Shown here: one piece after another, positions 43,276-54,493 of the stretch
How positions within the stretch are numbered: position 1 is the stretch's first letter
How the letters are laid out: every line of letters starts with the position of its first letter
NCBI GenBank assembly: GCA_009760885.1
Contig: CM019696.1
Span: 46,709,358 to 46,773,357 of the forward strand
Direction of reading: 5' to 3'
Source: Achatina immaculata
Lineage: Eukaryota > Mollusca > Gastropoda > Stylommatophora > Achatinidae
DNA length: 64,000 bases
The notes under the pieces: generated by a model
The model's input: the letters and a program-made list of their open reading frames with translations, nothing else
Database searches by the model: none
Told to the model about the DNA's origin: nothing
Position numbers and translations under genes: made by a program

Positions 43276-43564
43276 TTTTTTCCATTGAAGTGATTACAGC
43301 CCTTGTATTTAGATACTTCATGGTATTTGAGTATACGGAAAAGAAGTTGAATATATGTTTTGATACGTTCAGTTTTGCTCATACTTGTTGTATATTTAAT
43401 ATATTTGTTTAAAGATTTAATGTTGGCGATAGAGTGAATGTTTTCTCTATAGTTAATGTTCACCATAGATAGATAGAGTGAAAGTTGTCAGGTGATGCTG
43501 GACTAACTCTAGAGACAAATTTGAAAATGAAGTTCGTTTCTTGGTTTATTTGCTCCGTACGTTT

Positions 43565-43715
43565 ATTCTCTCACTTTCTCTCTCTCTCTGTCTCTCTCTC
43601 TCATATATACTCTCTCTCTATCCCTCTGCCTCTCACTCTGTCTTTTTATCTCTCTCTCTTTCTTTCCGTCTCTTTCTTTCACTTTCTCTTTCTCTCTATC
43701 TTTCTCAGACTATCA
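43565..43715. repeat. (CT)n-rich tract
   Basis: CTCTCTCTCTGTCTCTCTCT-type pyrimidine run, imperfect. Confidence 0.92.
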
Positions 43716-44109
43716 GACAGTAAATCAGACAGCATAAGTCATACAGTAAATCAATTTGGAAAGCCATAAATACCCTATCAAAGAAAGGAAAAGAATTTGA
43801 TTGTCAAGCTAGCAATCATGCATACACTAGTGCACATATCAGTACTCATTTCGAGAAGAAATAAGCGTTCTTAATTCATCAATACCAGCGCCTGTATGCG
43901 ACTTACATGAACTACATGGATAGCAGATGTACTAAATTTAAACAGTTACACATTCCATTCTTAACAGTCAGTGAAGTTTACAGTTATCTCGTATCCTTAA
44001 AAAAACAACAGTATAGCTGGGCTTGACGATATTAGCAATAAGATCTTACGTTATGCTGCACCTGTCATTTCACATACACTAACATATATCTACAATCAGT
44101 GCGTTGCAA

Positions 44110-45862
44110 AATGTTATTTCACAGAGGCTTATAAAAAACTGCTAAAGTGTATCCTCGCTTTAAATCTGGCTCACCCAGCAATCTTTTCAACTATAGACCA
44201 CTATCCATATTATCATCGCTATCAAAACCACTCGAAAAACGTATACACAAAATAATTCTATGACACATGCAAGAGAACAATTTATTCATAGACAGTCAGT
44301 CAGGCTTCAGACCCAATCATTCCTGCCACACAGCTCTTACCAAAATGACAGAAAACTGGTTAGTAAACATAAATGACGACAGACTATGTGGTGCCATCTT
44401 TGTTGACCTTTAAAAGCCATTCGATATGATTGACCACGACATTCTTGTAAGAAAAATAACGATTTATAGACTGCACCCTGACCTAATAAAATTAATTGCA
44501 TCGTTTCTTTCAGACAGACAACATGTAGTATTCTTCAACAATTCTCTATCAAATTCTGCTTAGTTGATACTGGAGTTCCGCAAGGTTCTATACTAGGCCC
44601 ATTGCTCTTTGCTATCTATATCAATGATCTTCCACTTCATCTTAAACACTCTTCTTGTGACTTTTTGCCGATGATTGCACAGTTTACACCAGTGACTACG
44701 AATGTATTAACCTAGAATCAATTTTTCAGCTCGAGTTAAACAATCTAATTAGATGGAGCAACAACAATAGTATAAATACCGACAAAACAAAATCAATGCT
44801 CATAACAACAAGACAGAAACTACAAAACGCGACAAAAAAACTTCGGCTCTGTACGGAAACATCACAGATAGAAAATGTTAGCGAGCACAAAACACTAGGT
44901 CTTATTATTGACCAACATCTGACCTGGAACTCTCATGTGCAAGGTCTAGCAAAACTCATCAACGTATACCAGTTAGCCAAAATTAAGCACTTCATTGATC
45001 AAAACACGAGGAAGAAATAATACATATCATATATTCAAACACATTTAGACTATTGCTCAACAATCTGGGATTGTTGCTTATTGTCAAATACAAAGAGGCT
45101 TTACTAACTTCAAAAGCGACCAGTAAAGCTTATTAGTGACAAAGATCAAGCACAAACAACTAATCATCACAAACGTATCAAAATACTACCTCTTAAGAAC
45201 GGGTTCCTCTTCAACAAAGCCAAGTTAGTACATCAAATTCTTTCACGGCATGCCCCGCCTTATCTGTGGAACCTGTTTAAATTTAGCCTAAGTGCAACCA
45301 ACGCTTGAACAAAATATGTCTTCCACAACTTATACTTGACCTTTACAAGAAAAGCTTTACTTATTCTGCTGCTCATCGTTGGAATACCCTCCCATCCTCT
45401 ATAAAAAAAATATAAACTATACTCCTACCTACAACTGCAAACTTTTCCAATATCTATTTGATGTCGACTACATGCCTCTATGAGTCGTAAAACTTAAAAA
45501 GTTATTTTAGACCGCTCTTACAGACACCGAATTCATTTAATTCTTTATTCAGAATAGTAATGAAATTTTTGTTTCGTATATAGTCATTTATATATGTATG
45601 AATTAGTCTTCTATATGTGTATATAGTTAGTCATTTATATGTGTATGTAGTTAGTAATTTTAGTCATTTATATGTGTATGTAGTTAGTCATTTATATATG
45701 TTACTTTATGTAGTTACTTTATTGTTAATTATGTTTGTTATATAAGCAACATATTTACAGAATGTCTGGAACAGAGTGAAAGTTGTATGATAAAGGGCAG
45801 AATGTCAGACGGGCCTGCGTGCCCAATTCTTATCGCTTTGGAAATAAAGATCAATCAATCTC
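44110..45862 (+). mobile_element. CR1/L2-like LINE I, long decayed copy
   Basis: The plus strand in shifting frames shows RT block text FNYRPLSILSSLSKPLEK, SQSGFRPNHSCHTALTKMTE, motif-A remnant AIFVDL.KPFDMIDHDIL, LIASFLSDRQHVVFFNNSLS, a motif-B remnant around GVPQGSILGP-like DNA (44571-44605) and a damaged motif C near 44665. Then come EHKTLGLIIDQHLTWNSHVQ, and after another break PLKNGFLFNKAKLVHQILSR. This order (PLSxLxxLSKxLEK, SGFR, DHxIL) is characteristic of CR1/L2-group LINEs. The 3' end is GGAAATAAAGATCAATCAAT at 45838-45860. More than ten stops or frameshifts mark it as old. Confidence 0.88.
45560..45725. repeat. 24-bp tandem repeat within LINE I 3' region
   Basis: TAGTCATTTATATGTGTATG TAGT-like units recur about five times with length variation, inside the untranslated 3' part of the LINE I copy. 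Confidence 0.85.
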
Positions 45863-45865
45863 TCC

Positions 45866-46240
45866 TCTCTATTCTCCCTATATCTCTCTCTCACTATCTA
45901 TTCTCCCTATCTCTTTGTCTCTGCCTGTCTCCGTCTGTCTGTCTGTTTCTCTCTATCTATCTCTTTCTGTCTGTCTCTTTCTCTCTGTCTCTGTCTCTCT
46001 GCATCTGTCTCTATTTTTGTCTTTCTCTAACTTTCTGTTGTCTGTCTCTCTGGCTCTGTCTCTCTGTCTGTCTTTTTCTCTCTGCATCTTTCTGTCTCTG
46101 TCTCTGTCTCTTTCTCTGTCTATCTCTTTCCCTCTGCGTCTCTCTTTCTCTTTCCTAGTGTCTCTGTCTCTTTCTCTCTCTCTTTCTCTCTGCATCTGTC
46201 TCTCTTTCTGTCTGTCTCTCTCACTCACTCTTTGGTTGCC
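45866..46240. repeat. (CT)n/(TGTC)n pyrimidine tract
   Basis: Long imperfect TCTGTCTCTCTGCATCTGTC sequence. It follows immediately after the (ATCA) tail of LINE I. Ser/Leu and Arg/Glu frames (up to 179 codons) are artefacts. Confidence 0.94.
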
Positions 46241-46430
46241 CGGATGTCTGTCTTTGTACCTGTCTCTAGACTTATCTGAAATTTACCTTTCTTTTCTCCT
46301 GTCAGTCAGTTTAAAAAGCTAATTTTTATCTGATGTTTTATGAGCATGAAAGAACATCCATTCCACGACCACCAACGACATCTTTAGGAAAGCTGACACT
46401 CTGATACAGTATCTTCCTTCTGCTGCCGGC

Positions 46431-46475
46431 TATAAAAAGAACCCGGGATAGCACTCAACGCGTCAGCTCCGGTAG
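46431..46475 (+). promoter_or_regulatory. Candidate TATA-box core promoter
   Basis: TATAAAAAG at 46431-46439 follows GC-rich GCTGCCGGC, and about 30 bp downstream CGTCAGCTCC resembles an initiator. The spacing suits an RNA polymerase II core promoter. No recognisable exon follows: the first ATG downstream (about 46526) opens only an eight-codon hydrophobic frame. It may be an upstream promoter of a gene beyond the window or chance. Confidence 0.3.
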
Positions 46476-46658
46476 AAATCTCCGCTTCATTTCCTTCAAT
46501 TTATCACGGACAATTTCGACTCACATGTTGTTTTTCCTTTTTCTGTTTTAAACACGGGACGCAAGGTGCCTTCTTATACATAATTATTTCCTAAAAAACG
46601 ACCTTCTTATTTGCAATATTTTGGTAAGTAAAGACATCCATACTTTGACTCTACGATC

Positions 46659-46711
46659 AAAACAAACAAACAAACAAACAAACAAACAAACAAACAAACA
46701 AACAAACAAAA
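46659..46711. repeat. (CAAA)n microsatellite, about 13 units
   Basis: A pure run of ACAAACAAACAAAC. Confidence 0.97.
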
Positions 46712-47287
46712 TTCAGCAAGTTATTTCTTCCTTCCTTCCTCGCCTTCCTCTAGGGCACAGGCCATGAACAGATTCTTTATTTATTTCTGTCCTAGTCTCT
46801 TTCTTCTCCCTGTCCTCCACTTGTAGGCCATCTTTCTGACATCTGCTCCTTCGCCATATTGTCCAACTCGATATTGAAGAACGGGTGAACTGTGTCGTGC
46901 AGCGCTGATTGTTCTTGGTGTGATCAGCTTTTATTACTAATGTAATAAAGTTAATATCTAGAAAACAAAGCAAACATAAATATAAGCTAAAGAAAAAGAA
47001 AGCTTGCCTGCGATCAGTTCTGAGAGAAAGTCGTTCACAGGCTGAGGCCACAAAAGAAAGCAGAAATATGAGGAGTGGGAGAAACAGTAATAGCATAGTA
47101 CCGTCAGCTAGAGACAGCTTGGGGGGGGGGTAATTTTTTGGAGGGGGGGGGGAGGGGGAGACATAGATAAGAAAAATAAAACAAAGCATTGTATGTAAAA
47201 GGAAAAAGTTGTAGAGGAAACTGACATGAGAGTTACAACCAGCTGGGTTCAAACATCTAATCAAGAAAATAGGTGATTATTATTATT
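46712..47287. other. No gene recognised
   Basis: The minus frame 46713-47264 (183 codons) crosses poly-G runs (47118-47155) and has Leu/Phe-rich text. No domain or homology was recognised, and homopolymer-dependent frame continuity makes it doubtful. Confidence 0.35.
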
Positions 47288-47440
47288 ATTAACAAATAGA
47301 AAATATAAGCGAAGATGAAACTCTAGAGCTTACAATTGACCAGCACCTGATTCGGAACTCCTACCATGTACAAACTTTAACAAAAATTCGTAGCGAAAGC
47401 ATTTAGTCATCTCTCTGTCATGGAAAAGGTTAGCCCTTTG
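47288..47440 (+). mobile_element. CR1/L2-like LINE I fragment
   Basis: CAAATAGAAAATATAAGCGA, GAGCTTACAATTGACCAGCA and CCTGATTCGGAACTCCTACC align with 44866-44950 and with 41185-41300. About 150 bp survive. Confidence 0.7.
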
Positions 47441-49015
47441 TATCCTGAACCAATTTCCCTGTAACCTTTTCACTATTTTTTATGTCATAAGGTAGTTTTT
47501 GATGAGCTATGCACATAGAAAGAAGGAAATGTATTTTTTATAAACATTTACATGTTTTTTTTAAAGGATGGAATTTTAAAAGAGGAAAAAACTCAAGTTT
47601 TCTGAAAACTTGGCCAGTTTTGTTTGACAGGACAGAAAAAAAAAAATACACTCCGCACGATGAAGGGCAAATTTTAAGAGTTCTGGCCCTTTACTGGTTG
47701 TTTGACAGAATGCTGTTCTATTCCTTTGAGTATCATCACGAATGATGTTTGCATTTATGAAATATTACAATTTAAACAAAGAGGTACTTGTGAGTACCGC
47801 CAAGATACAAAGGGTTAGGAACCCACAGAAAGAAGATGAGAATGTCTAGAAGAGCAAGTGGAAAATATGACAAAGAAAACTAACAGAACCAAGGATACAG
47901 AACACAAGGGAGAGTGTTGGACTATAAACAGGTATCTTTTCTCCATACTTGCCTGCATCTCCTCAGATTTCCACTTCCGTCAATAGGCGCAATCTATGCC
48001 TGGTTTTCTAACAGAGCGGATCACAGATAAGATTTTTTTTTCTTTTTAGCTATTCATCTATTTTTTTCTTCTCTGTTGTCCTCTATAAAGTCATTTTTGC
48101 CGAAATATTGGGCTGTTGTTCTTTTTTTTTCATAGACATGTCACCGTTTTTACCTCTTATTGCAAAATGTTCCTCCTTTATTTCCTCTCTTTAGCTTTTT
48201 TCAACCTACAGCATTCACCTTCCTCTAACTCTTCATGATCACAAAATCATGAAATGATATTCTCGTGTAAGCAAAACAATATATGGCACGCCGGCGGCGA
48301 CATTTTATAATATTCTAACCGAATTACTCACTTACGTAAACCTAGATCAAGTTATTCTATACTAATCTAACCGACAAAAAATGTTCACTTCGGTTTTCCA
48401 TAGCAGACGCAGATTCTGTAAGTGCTATACTCTACAATGTTTCTGCAACAGTAATGAAAAATCGACGATAATAAAGCGAAGAGCGATGGCAACCCTCTTT
48501 TTTTATGACGATGATGTTAATCACGATAACGATAACGCTGATCTTGTTGGAGATTATGACGTTCATCAACTTTATCAATGGCTGTCATGTCGACAGGGCG
48601 TGGGCAGTCAGGTTCCCCCATAGATTGCAGTCTTGCTTTTCGTCAAACTCGGTCCGTGATTGGCTATCAGAAAACCACGTGAGACTGCTGGCTAATTTAA
48701 CGAGCCTCCAGGTAATTTAACGCAGGTAACAACTCATTTTTTTTTTAATGACAGAGACGTCTACGACGAAGAGGAAATAAAATGAGCGTCTGATGAAGAC
48801 TGTAGACTTTAATTGAGTCTGCTCACTTTACCTTTCGTTTCTTTCCATTGGAAACTGTACTGGTTATGGTTCATGCCCATCGTTATGGTCATGCCAAGAG
48901 ATTTTTTTTTTCATTATAGACGGTGAAAAACAGCACTAAATGTCAAAACAGTTAGAGGAGTTCTCGTCCTTGTTAGCGGGGTTCCCTCTCCCTGCGACAT
49001 ACATTTCATAAGTTT
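47441..49015. other. No gene recognised apart from one repeat motif
   Basis: Unique sequence except for a GCCGAAATATTG element at 48040-48170 (listed separately). The 47509-47745 and 48381-48623 frames show no domain. GTGATTGGCTATCAGAAAAC (48657) includes an inverted CCAAT box and CCACGTGAG follows, possibly regulatory, but without a gene. Confidence 0.35.
48040..48170 (+). repeat. GCCGAAATATTG element, copy 3
   Basis: TTTTTGCCGAAATATTGGGC TGTTG is preceded by TTCTCTGTTGTCCTCTATAA, consistent with the other copies. Downstream similarity is weak. Confidence 0.65.
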
Positions 49016-49017
49016 TT

Positions 49018-49460
49018 TTCTCCTTAGACAAACATCTTAGACGAGTTCCTGTCTTAGACAAACATTTTAGACGAGTTCCTTGTCTTAGACAAGCATTTTA
49101 GACTACTTTCTTGTCTTAGACAAGCATTTTAGACGAGTTCCTTGTCTTAGACAAGCATTTTAGACGAATTCTTTGTCTTAGACAAGCATTTTAGAGAGTT
49201 CTTTGCCTCAGACAAGCATTTTAGACTGTTTTCTTGTCTTAGACAAACATTTTAGACGAGTTCCTTGTCTTAGACAAGCATTTTAGACGAGTGCATTGTC
49301 TTAGACAAGCATTTTAGACGAGTTCATTGTCTTAGACAAGCATTTTAGACGAGTTCATTGTCTTAGTTAGACAAGCATTTTAGACGAGTTCATTGTCTTA
49401 GACAAGCATTTTAGACGAGTTCATTGTCTTAGACAAGCATTTTAGACGACTTCCTTGTCT
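49018..49460. repeat. 31-bp minisatellite, about 14 copies
   Basis: The unit is AGACAAGCATTTTAGACGAG plus TTCCTTGTCTT (31 bp) with variants CATTGTCTT and ACTACTTTCTTG. AGACAAG at one end and CTTGTCT at the other are inverted repeats, so each unit junction can form a hairpin. Confidence 0.95.
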
Positions 49461-49757
49461 TTGCATTTCACTACGGTCATCTTCCAGTAGACATGCATTT
49501 AAACAGATCTTCTTTCCCATATATATATGCATTTCGTCTATTGGACATATGTTTCCAGTACAGGTTTCCACTCGTAGACATACATTTCAGTAGAAGTTTC
49601 AACTGACAGACATACAGGAGAAGTTCCCACTCATAAACATGCACTTCAGTAGCTGTTCCCAATCATACACGTAAAGTAGAAGTTCCCAATCACAGACATA
49701 AAGTAGAAGGTCCCAATCATAGACATAAAGTAGAAGTTCCTAATCATAAACATAAAG
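49461..49757. repeat. Diverged minisatellite of about 31 bp, left part
   Basis: Units like AGACATACATTTCAGTAGAA plus GTTTCCACTCGT, shortening to ATAGACATAAAGTAGAAGTT plus CCCAATC. It appears to be a diverged extension of the 49018 array. It is split by the solo LTR at 49762. Confidence 0.85.
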
Positions 49758-49761
49758 TAGA

Positions 49762-50757
49762 TGTAGCATAGCCTTGTAAGTAATGATTATAGTTATTATT
49801 ATTAGTAGTATTAGTATTAGTGACATGATCAGGAATATAGTTAAGAATGTATTGGGGGGCAGGATAGTAGAGCAAACGGTGACAGAGAAGGGATAGTTAG
49901 AAGGACGAAGAACGGATACTCGGTACTTCAAAGACCTGATCAAAGGTAAACCGAATCGACATGGGTACGCCGATAGATCGTAACATTGCGACTTCACGCA
50001 TACCTGCAGTAGCCGAGGGGGAACAATTGACCAGTAGATCAAACGACTGAACAGAGAATGGACTAGGTCCCGCAGCAGATAACATGAAAGAGATGGGAGA
50101 CTGGGTTAACTGGAGGTAACAATTGGACCGACGGAGATGAAAGCGACTAACACGAAGACGCTAGTTGCGGCCGGGTAGAACTTAGGAATATAAGGCAGAG
50201 AAGAGGGCTGAAGAGCAGAGGAGGATTGAGGAGGCAGGGGGAGGTGCAGGCAGTTGCAAGTAGAGGGGTTAGGAGATAGCTGCAGGTAGAGAGAGAAGGA
50301 TTCAGCAAGAGAGATGTAGAGATAGAGACATTGGGTTAGACTGAACTAGTGAAGCAAGAGATTGTGCAGTAATTTTTACCACGAGCTTTTGTATTAAAGT
50401 ATGAAGTATGGAATATTGTGAAGCAGAGAACGCTGCTTAAATACTGCATTTAGAATATGAGAAGTATGATATCGTGAGATTTTGAGATTTTGTGATTCAA
50501 AGAAGAATATAACGAAATGTATATAATCTTGCATATTATTCCATGTGATGTTATCAATTTTATGGCTTAGATATATATTGGTCAAAATAAAAGTTATGCA
50601 GTGAACCTTTCATCGGACTTCTCTGGTCCAGCGAATGATGTAATATGTTGTGAAACATCAATGTGTGATGTGACGATTAAAGAGAAAAGTACTGAATAAT
50701 AAGATAGGACCGAGAACAATCATCTTGAACAACAAAATAGAACTCTTAAGTGTTATA
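49762..50757 (+). mobile_element. Solo LTR inserted in the minisatellite (TSD TAGA)
   Basis: The insert starts TGTAGCATAGCCTTGTAAGT and ends TTAAGTGTTATA. Direct flanks are TAGA at 49758-49761 and 50758-50761, and the array continues on the far side with GGGTCCCAATCATAGACATA. A TATA-like AGGAATATAAGGCAG lies at about 50187. It shares its start and several internal blocks (CTTGTAAGTAATGATTATAG; GTGAAACATCAATGTG) with the minus-strand element at 54494-56029. It has no internal coding region and is read as recombination product of an LTR retrotransposon. The 4-bp duplication is short, so the exact 3' edge could move by a few bases. Confidence 0.75.
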
Positions 50758-50761
50758 TAGA

Positions 50762-50999
50762 GGGTCCCAATCATAGACATAAAGTAGAGGTTCCTAATCA
50801 TAGATATACATTTCGGTACAGGTCCCACTCATAGAAATTCTTTTTATTAAAGTTTCCCACTCATAGATATAGTAGAGGTTCCTAATCATAGATATAATTT
50901 TGAATAAGGGTCCCACTCATAAACATTCTTTTCATCAGAGGTTCCCACTCACAGATATACATTTCATTTGCTGACGTGCATTTCAGCAAAGGATCTCTC

Positions 51000-51037
<38 letters not shown>

Positions 51038-51420
51038 GAGTATGTATCTCAGCAGTGTTAGTTCTCTTAAGCAGTAGAAATCTTTCTCACAGATAAGCAT
51101 TTCACTAGATCTTCCTTCCCCTAGTTATTAATTTCAGAGAGTTCCCTCACCTAGATAACGAATTTCGTGGAGTTCCCTCACCTAGATATGCATTTCGTGG
51201 AGTTACCTCACCTAGATAAGCATTTCGTGGAGTTACTTCACCTAGATAAGCATTTCGTGGAGTTACCTCACCTAGATAAGCATTTCGTGGAGTTCCCTAA
51301 ATTTGACATGCCTCTCTGTAGCCATATCTTCCTGAAACGTATTTCAGTAGTTCCCACCTCTAGACATGCATTTAAGCAGAACTTCTTTCCCCAACGGACA
51401 TGTATTTCAGCTTTATAAAC
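50762..51420. repeat. Diverged minisatellite of about 31 bp, right part
   Basis: It continues the pre-insertion array: CATAGACATAAAGTAGAGGT, then units TAGATAAGCATTTCGTGGAG plus TTACCTCACC (30 bp; four near-identical at 51175-51295), ending with diverged units. A (CT)n run sits at 50996-51035. Confidence 0.88.
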
Positions 51421-51785
51421 TCTCAACGCACTCCCATATCAACAGTAATATGTGATGGTAAATGGACTCTTTTTCACTTTATTCCCAATGCTGAGGGCAT
51501 TATCTGAACATTCATGTCGCTCTTTTCCTTCATTTGTCACAGTCTCATATCTCTGCTAAACTTGAACAGATCGAAATTTGCTCCATTCATTCATTCATTC
51601 ATTCATTCATTCATTCATTCTATGCTTCGCGGAAAGAAACACGTGCTTCCAGACTTTTATGTACTGCTGAACTGGATATTGATGAAAGGCCGAACTATGT
51701 CGTACAACGGGGTTTCTTTTGTTCGTATAAAGAAAAGGAATGGGATCTGGACCATCTCTTCACACGTTTCCTTAACAGTTAGGAT
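51421..51785. other. Unassigned, with an (ATTC)n run
   Basis: (ATTC)9 at 51584-51620, a tail-like run of the type following LINE 3' ends, then sequence with overlapping short frames that show no domain. It may be the 3' end of an unrecognised retroposon. Confidence 0.4.
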
Positions 51786-51998
51786 CGTGGCGAAGTAAGT
51801 AGTCGATATGCAGGGTACATGATGGGGAGAAGAAAGAGAGGAAAACCAAGGCGAAGATGGTTGCAAGACATCGTTGATAACCTGCAAATGGACGCATCAG
51901 CAGCAGGCCATCTTGCTCACAACCGAGAGGCCTAAAGGAGAGCTGTTAGGGAGGCAAAGTTCCGCAAGGGACATGGAAATGACTGACAGACGCAGACG
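51786..51998 (+). mobile_element. LINE family A, 3' fragment, plus strand
   Basis: GGAAAACCAAGGCGAAGATG GTTGC, GACGCATCAGCAGCAGGCCA, TCTTGCTCACAACCGAGAGG and CAAAGTTCCGCAAGGGACAT match family A's last 190 bp. The ORF is broken by a stop at the AYRRAV position (GGCCTAAAGG). Confidence 0.9.
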
Positions 51999-52954
51999 CT
52001 TATAGCAACAGAGGCGAAGTTTAATGACTCGCAGTTACTTTTTACCGTACCTTCTTAAGGAGTGGATCAGCCCAAAACACAACATAAATTCTTGCAGAAT
52101 TCATCGTACTGAATTCAACACATATATAGAATCATATGACTATCTGAATTCTGTTGAGCGAGGGAAAAACCGTTTCACTTCTAGTTAACCGTCTTAGGCT
52201 CTTCTGTTACTTCCCCTTTGCCTTTTCTTTTCCTTGCTCATGTCCGGTCACGTGGGTTCAGCAGCCATCTTAGGGGTCAAAGATCATGATGCTGTAGCAT
52301 ATGCAGCAGTTTTGGCACTCAAGTTAGTTTAGTTGCCCTTCATCTCCCGCGCTGCTTGGTCAGCCAGTAAATCCTCTTTGCTTTGCGTTTTTCCATTTAT
52401 TTTCATGCTGATCTCAGCTTGTCATGAAACTGGATGAACACAGAAACAAAATAGCTGTTTTATGGGGGCTTTTAGCGAATATGAAACCCCTAAACATACC
52501 CTAAATAATGGGGGAAAAAAGGAAAAGAAGACATACTAAACACCAGCTACTGCTGTGGTATAATAAGCAGGAAGGAATTCTAAAGTCGATATTTTAGAGA
52601 AAGAAAGGGAAGAAAATAACATCCCTTCCGGTAATTCAGAATTCCAAAGTAGAACCTTCTAATGCGTCCTCTGCTTTCATGACGTGAACCAGTATTCTTG
52701 ATACTGCAGACATTATAGAAAACTTTTTTCAGTTTTTATTACAAGAACCAAATAAGGAATGTTAAGTAGAAGAAGCTATATAAAATGGATCATGAAAGAC
52801 GCAACAGGAAATACAGAGAAGAAGACTTCAAAGATCCAGAGACTAATCTTTCCAATAGAAGAGCTCTCAAGATAGTGGATGTAATGTCTTTACTTAAGAT
52901 CTATGTTTGCACGTTTAGTATGCTGTAATTAGGGCAGACAAATGTCTGTGGTTT
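51999..52954. other. No gene recognised
   Basis: Unique sequence. At 52230-52290 a GGTCACGTGGG E-box is followed by AGCAGCCATCTTAGG, a pair of motifs that also occurs near 60465-60605. No exon was identified. Confidence 0.35.
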
Positions 52955-53050
52955 AGTTTTTAAAAGCAAAAAAAGGATAGAAAGAGTGAGGAAAGTGGAC
53001 AGAACAAAGTGATAAATATACGAAACATAAATGAAAAATTTGTAAAGTTT
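52955..53050 (-). repeat. GCCGAAATATTG element, partial copy
   Basis: The reverse complement has TTTTTCATTTATGTTTCGTA and TCTGTCCACTTTCCTCACTC TTTCTAT, matching the downstream half of copy 2 (31385-31455). The GCCGAAATATTG core itself is missing. Confidence 0.55.
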
Positions 53051-53204
53051 AGAAACTAATGAATAATTGTTGTAATATTGCTATATGTTTCTTGGTCAGC
53101 ATTTCTAAAAAAAAACTTTTAGATGATCAAATTGCGAAATTCATGCATTTGGTATCGCTCTACATTTATCACAGGTGAGTTAATATAAATAAGTTAAGAA
53201 TGGG

Positions 53205-53784
53205 TTATCTCTCTTTCTCTCTCTCACTGCCTCTCTCTCTCCCGCTCTCTCTCTCTCTCTCTATCTCAGCCTCAATCTCTCGTATCTCATGTACTTTCTT
53301 AACCGCTATCAATCTCTCTCCTGCATCTCAAAATAAACTCTCTCTCTCAATCTTTCTGTCGTATGTCACATAATTTCTCTCTTACTCTCTTTCTCTCTCT
53401 CTCTCTTACACAGTCTTTCTCTATTAATCCTTCTGTTATATATCATAATTTCTCTCTCTCTCTCTCTCTCTCTCCTACACACTCTTCCTTTATTAATATG
53501 TCTCTTGTATCATAATTTCTCTCTCCCACACACACACACTCTTACATTCTGTCTTTCAGTCTCTCTGTTTTATGTCACATAATTTCCCTCTCTCTCCTTA
53601 CACACTCTTACTTTCTCTCTCTCAGTATTTCTGTATTATGTCACATAATTTCTCTTTATCACTTAATCTCCCTCTCTCTCACACACACACAATCTCTCAC
53701 AGGAATCTGCATATAATATCTATCTGTTTCGTATCACATTTACTTTATCTTTCTACCAGTCTCTATTACAGATCTCACTTCCAC
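53205..53784. repeat. CT-rich diverged tandem repeat, left arm of an inverted duplication
   Basis: Units of roughly 60-110 bp repeat the series TTTCTCTATTAATC-like, TCTGTTATATATCATAATTT, CTCTCTCTCT and CACACACACTC. The last unit (about 53670-53784) is mirrored on the other side of the TATC array at about 53915-54025. Confidence 0.85.
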
Positions 53785-54089
<305 letters not shown>

Positions 54090-54160
<71 letters not shown>

Positions 54161-54225
54161 GTATGTAGGTAGGTAGGTAGATAGATAGATATATAGATAG
54201 ATAGATAGGTATGTAGGTAGGTAGG

Positions 54226-54295
<70 letters not shown>

Positions 54296-54308
54296 GATAG
54301 ATAGATAG
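54090..54308. repeat. (GATA)n array with duplicated GTATGTAGGTAGG block
   Basis: About 50 GATA-type units interrupted twice by GTATGTAGGTAGGTAGGTAG, the interruption being duplicated with about 48 bp spacing. Antisense IYLS frames are artefacts. Confidence 0.96.
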
Positions 54309-54309
54309 G

Positions 54310-54493
54310 AAACCACAGCATCTTGAAATAGAAGCCACGACCGTGACATTTAAAACCAAAAGGAAATTAAATGACACGTGTACCAGTGATGGAAAATGAG
54401 AGTATCGATACAGCCGACAGCCTCAAAAATAATCTCTCATAGAATATGTTGGGCGCGAGTACGACTACTAAAGACCTGACGTCCGAATCAAAA
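54310..54493 (-). mobile_element. Presumed leader of an LTR element adjoining its LTR
   Basis: On the minus strand this follows the LTR end TGTTATACA and begins TTTTGATTCGGACGTCAGGT, continuing to CTCGCGCCCAACATATTC and then unique text until the GATA array cuts it. No standard TGG-initiated primer binding site is adjacent, so the priming mode is unclear. Confidence 0.4.

Noticed and set aside
46713..47264. 183-codon minus-strand frame
   Set aside because: Depends on uninterrupted poly-G/C runs and shows no domain; frame continuity is unreliable.
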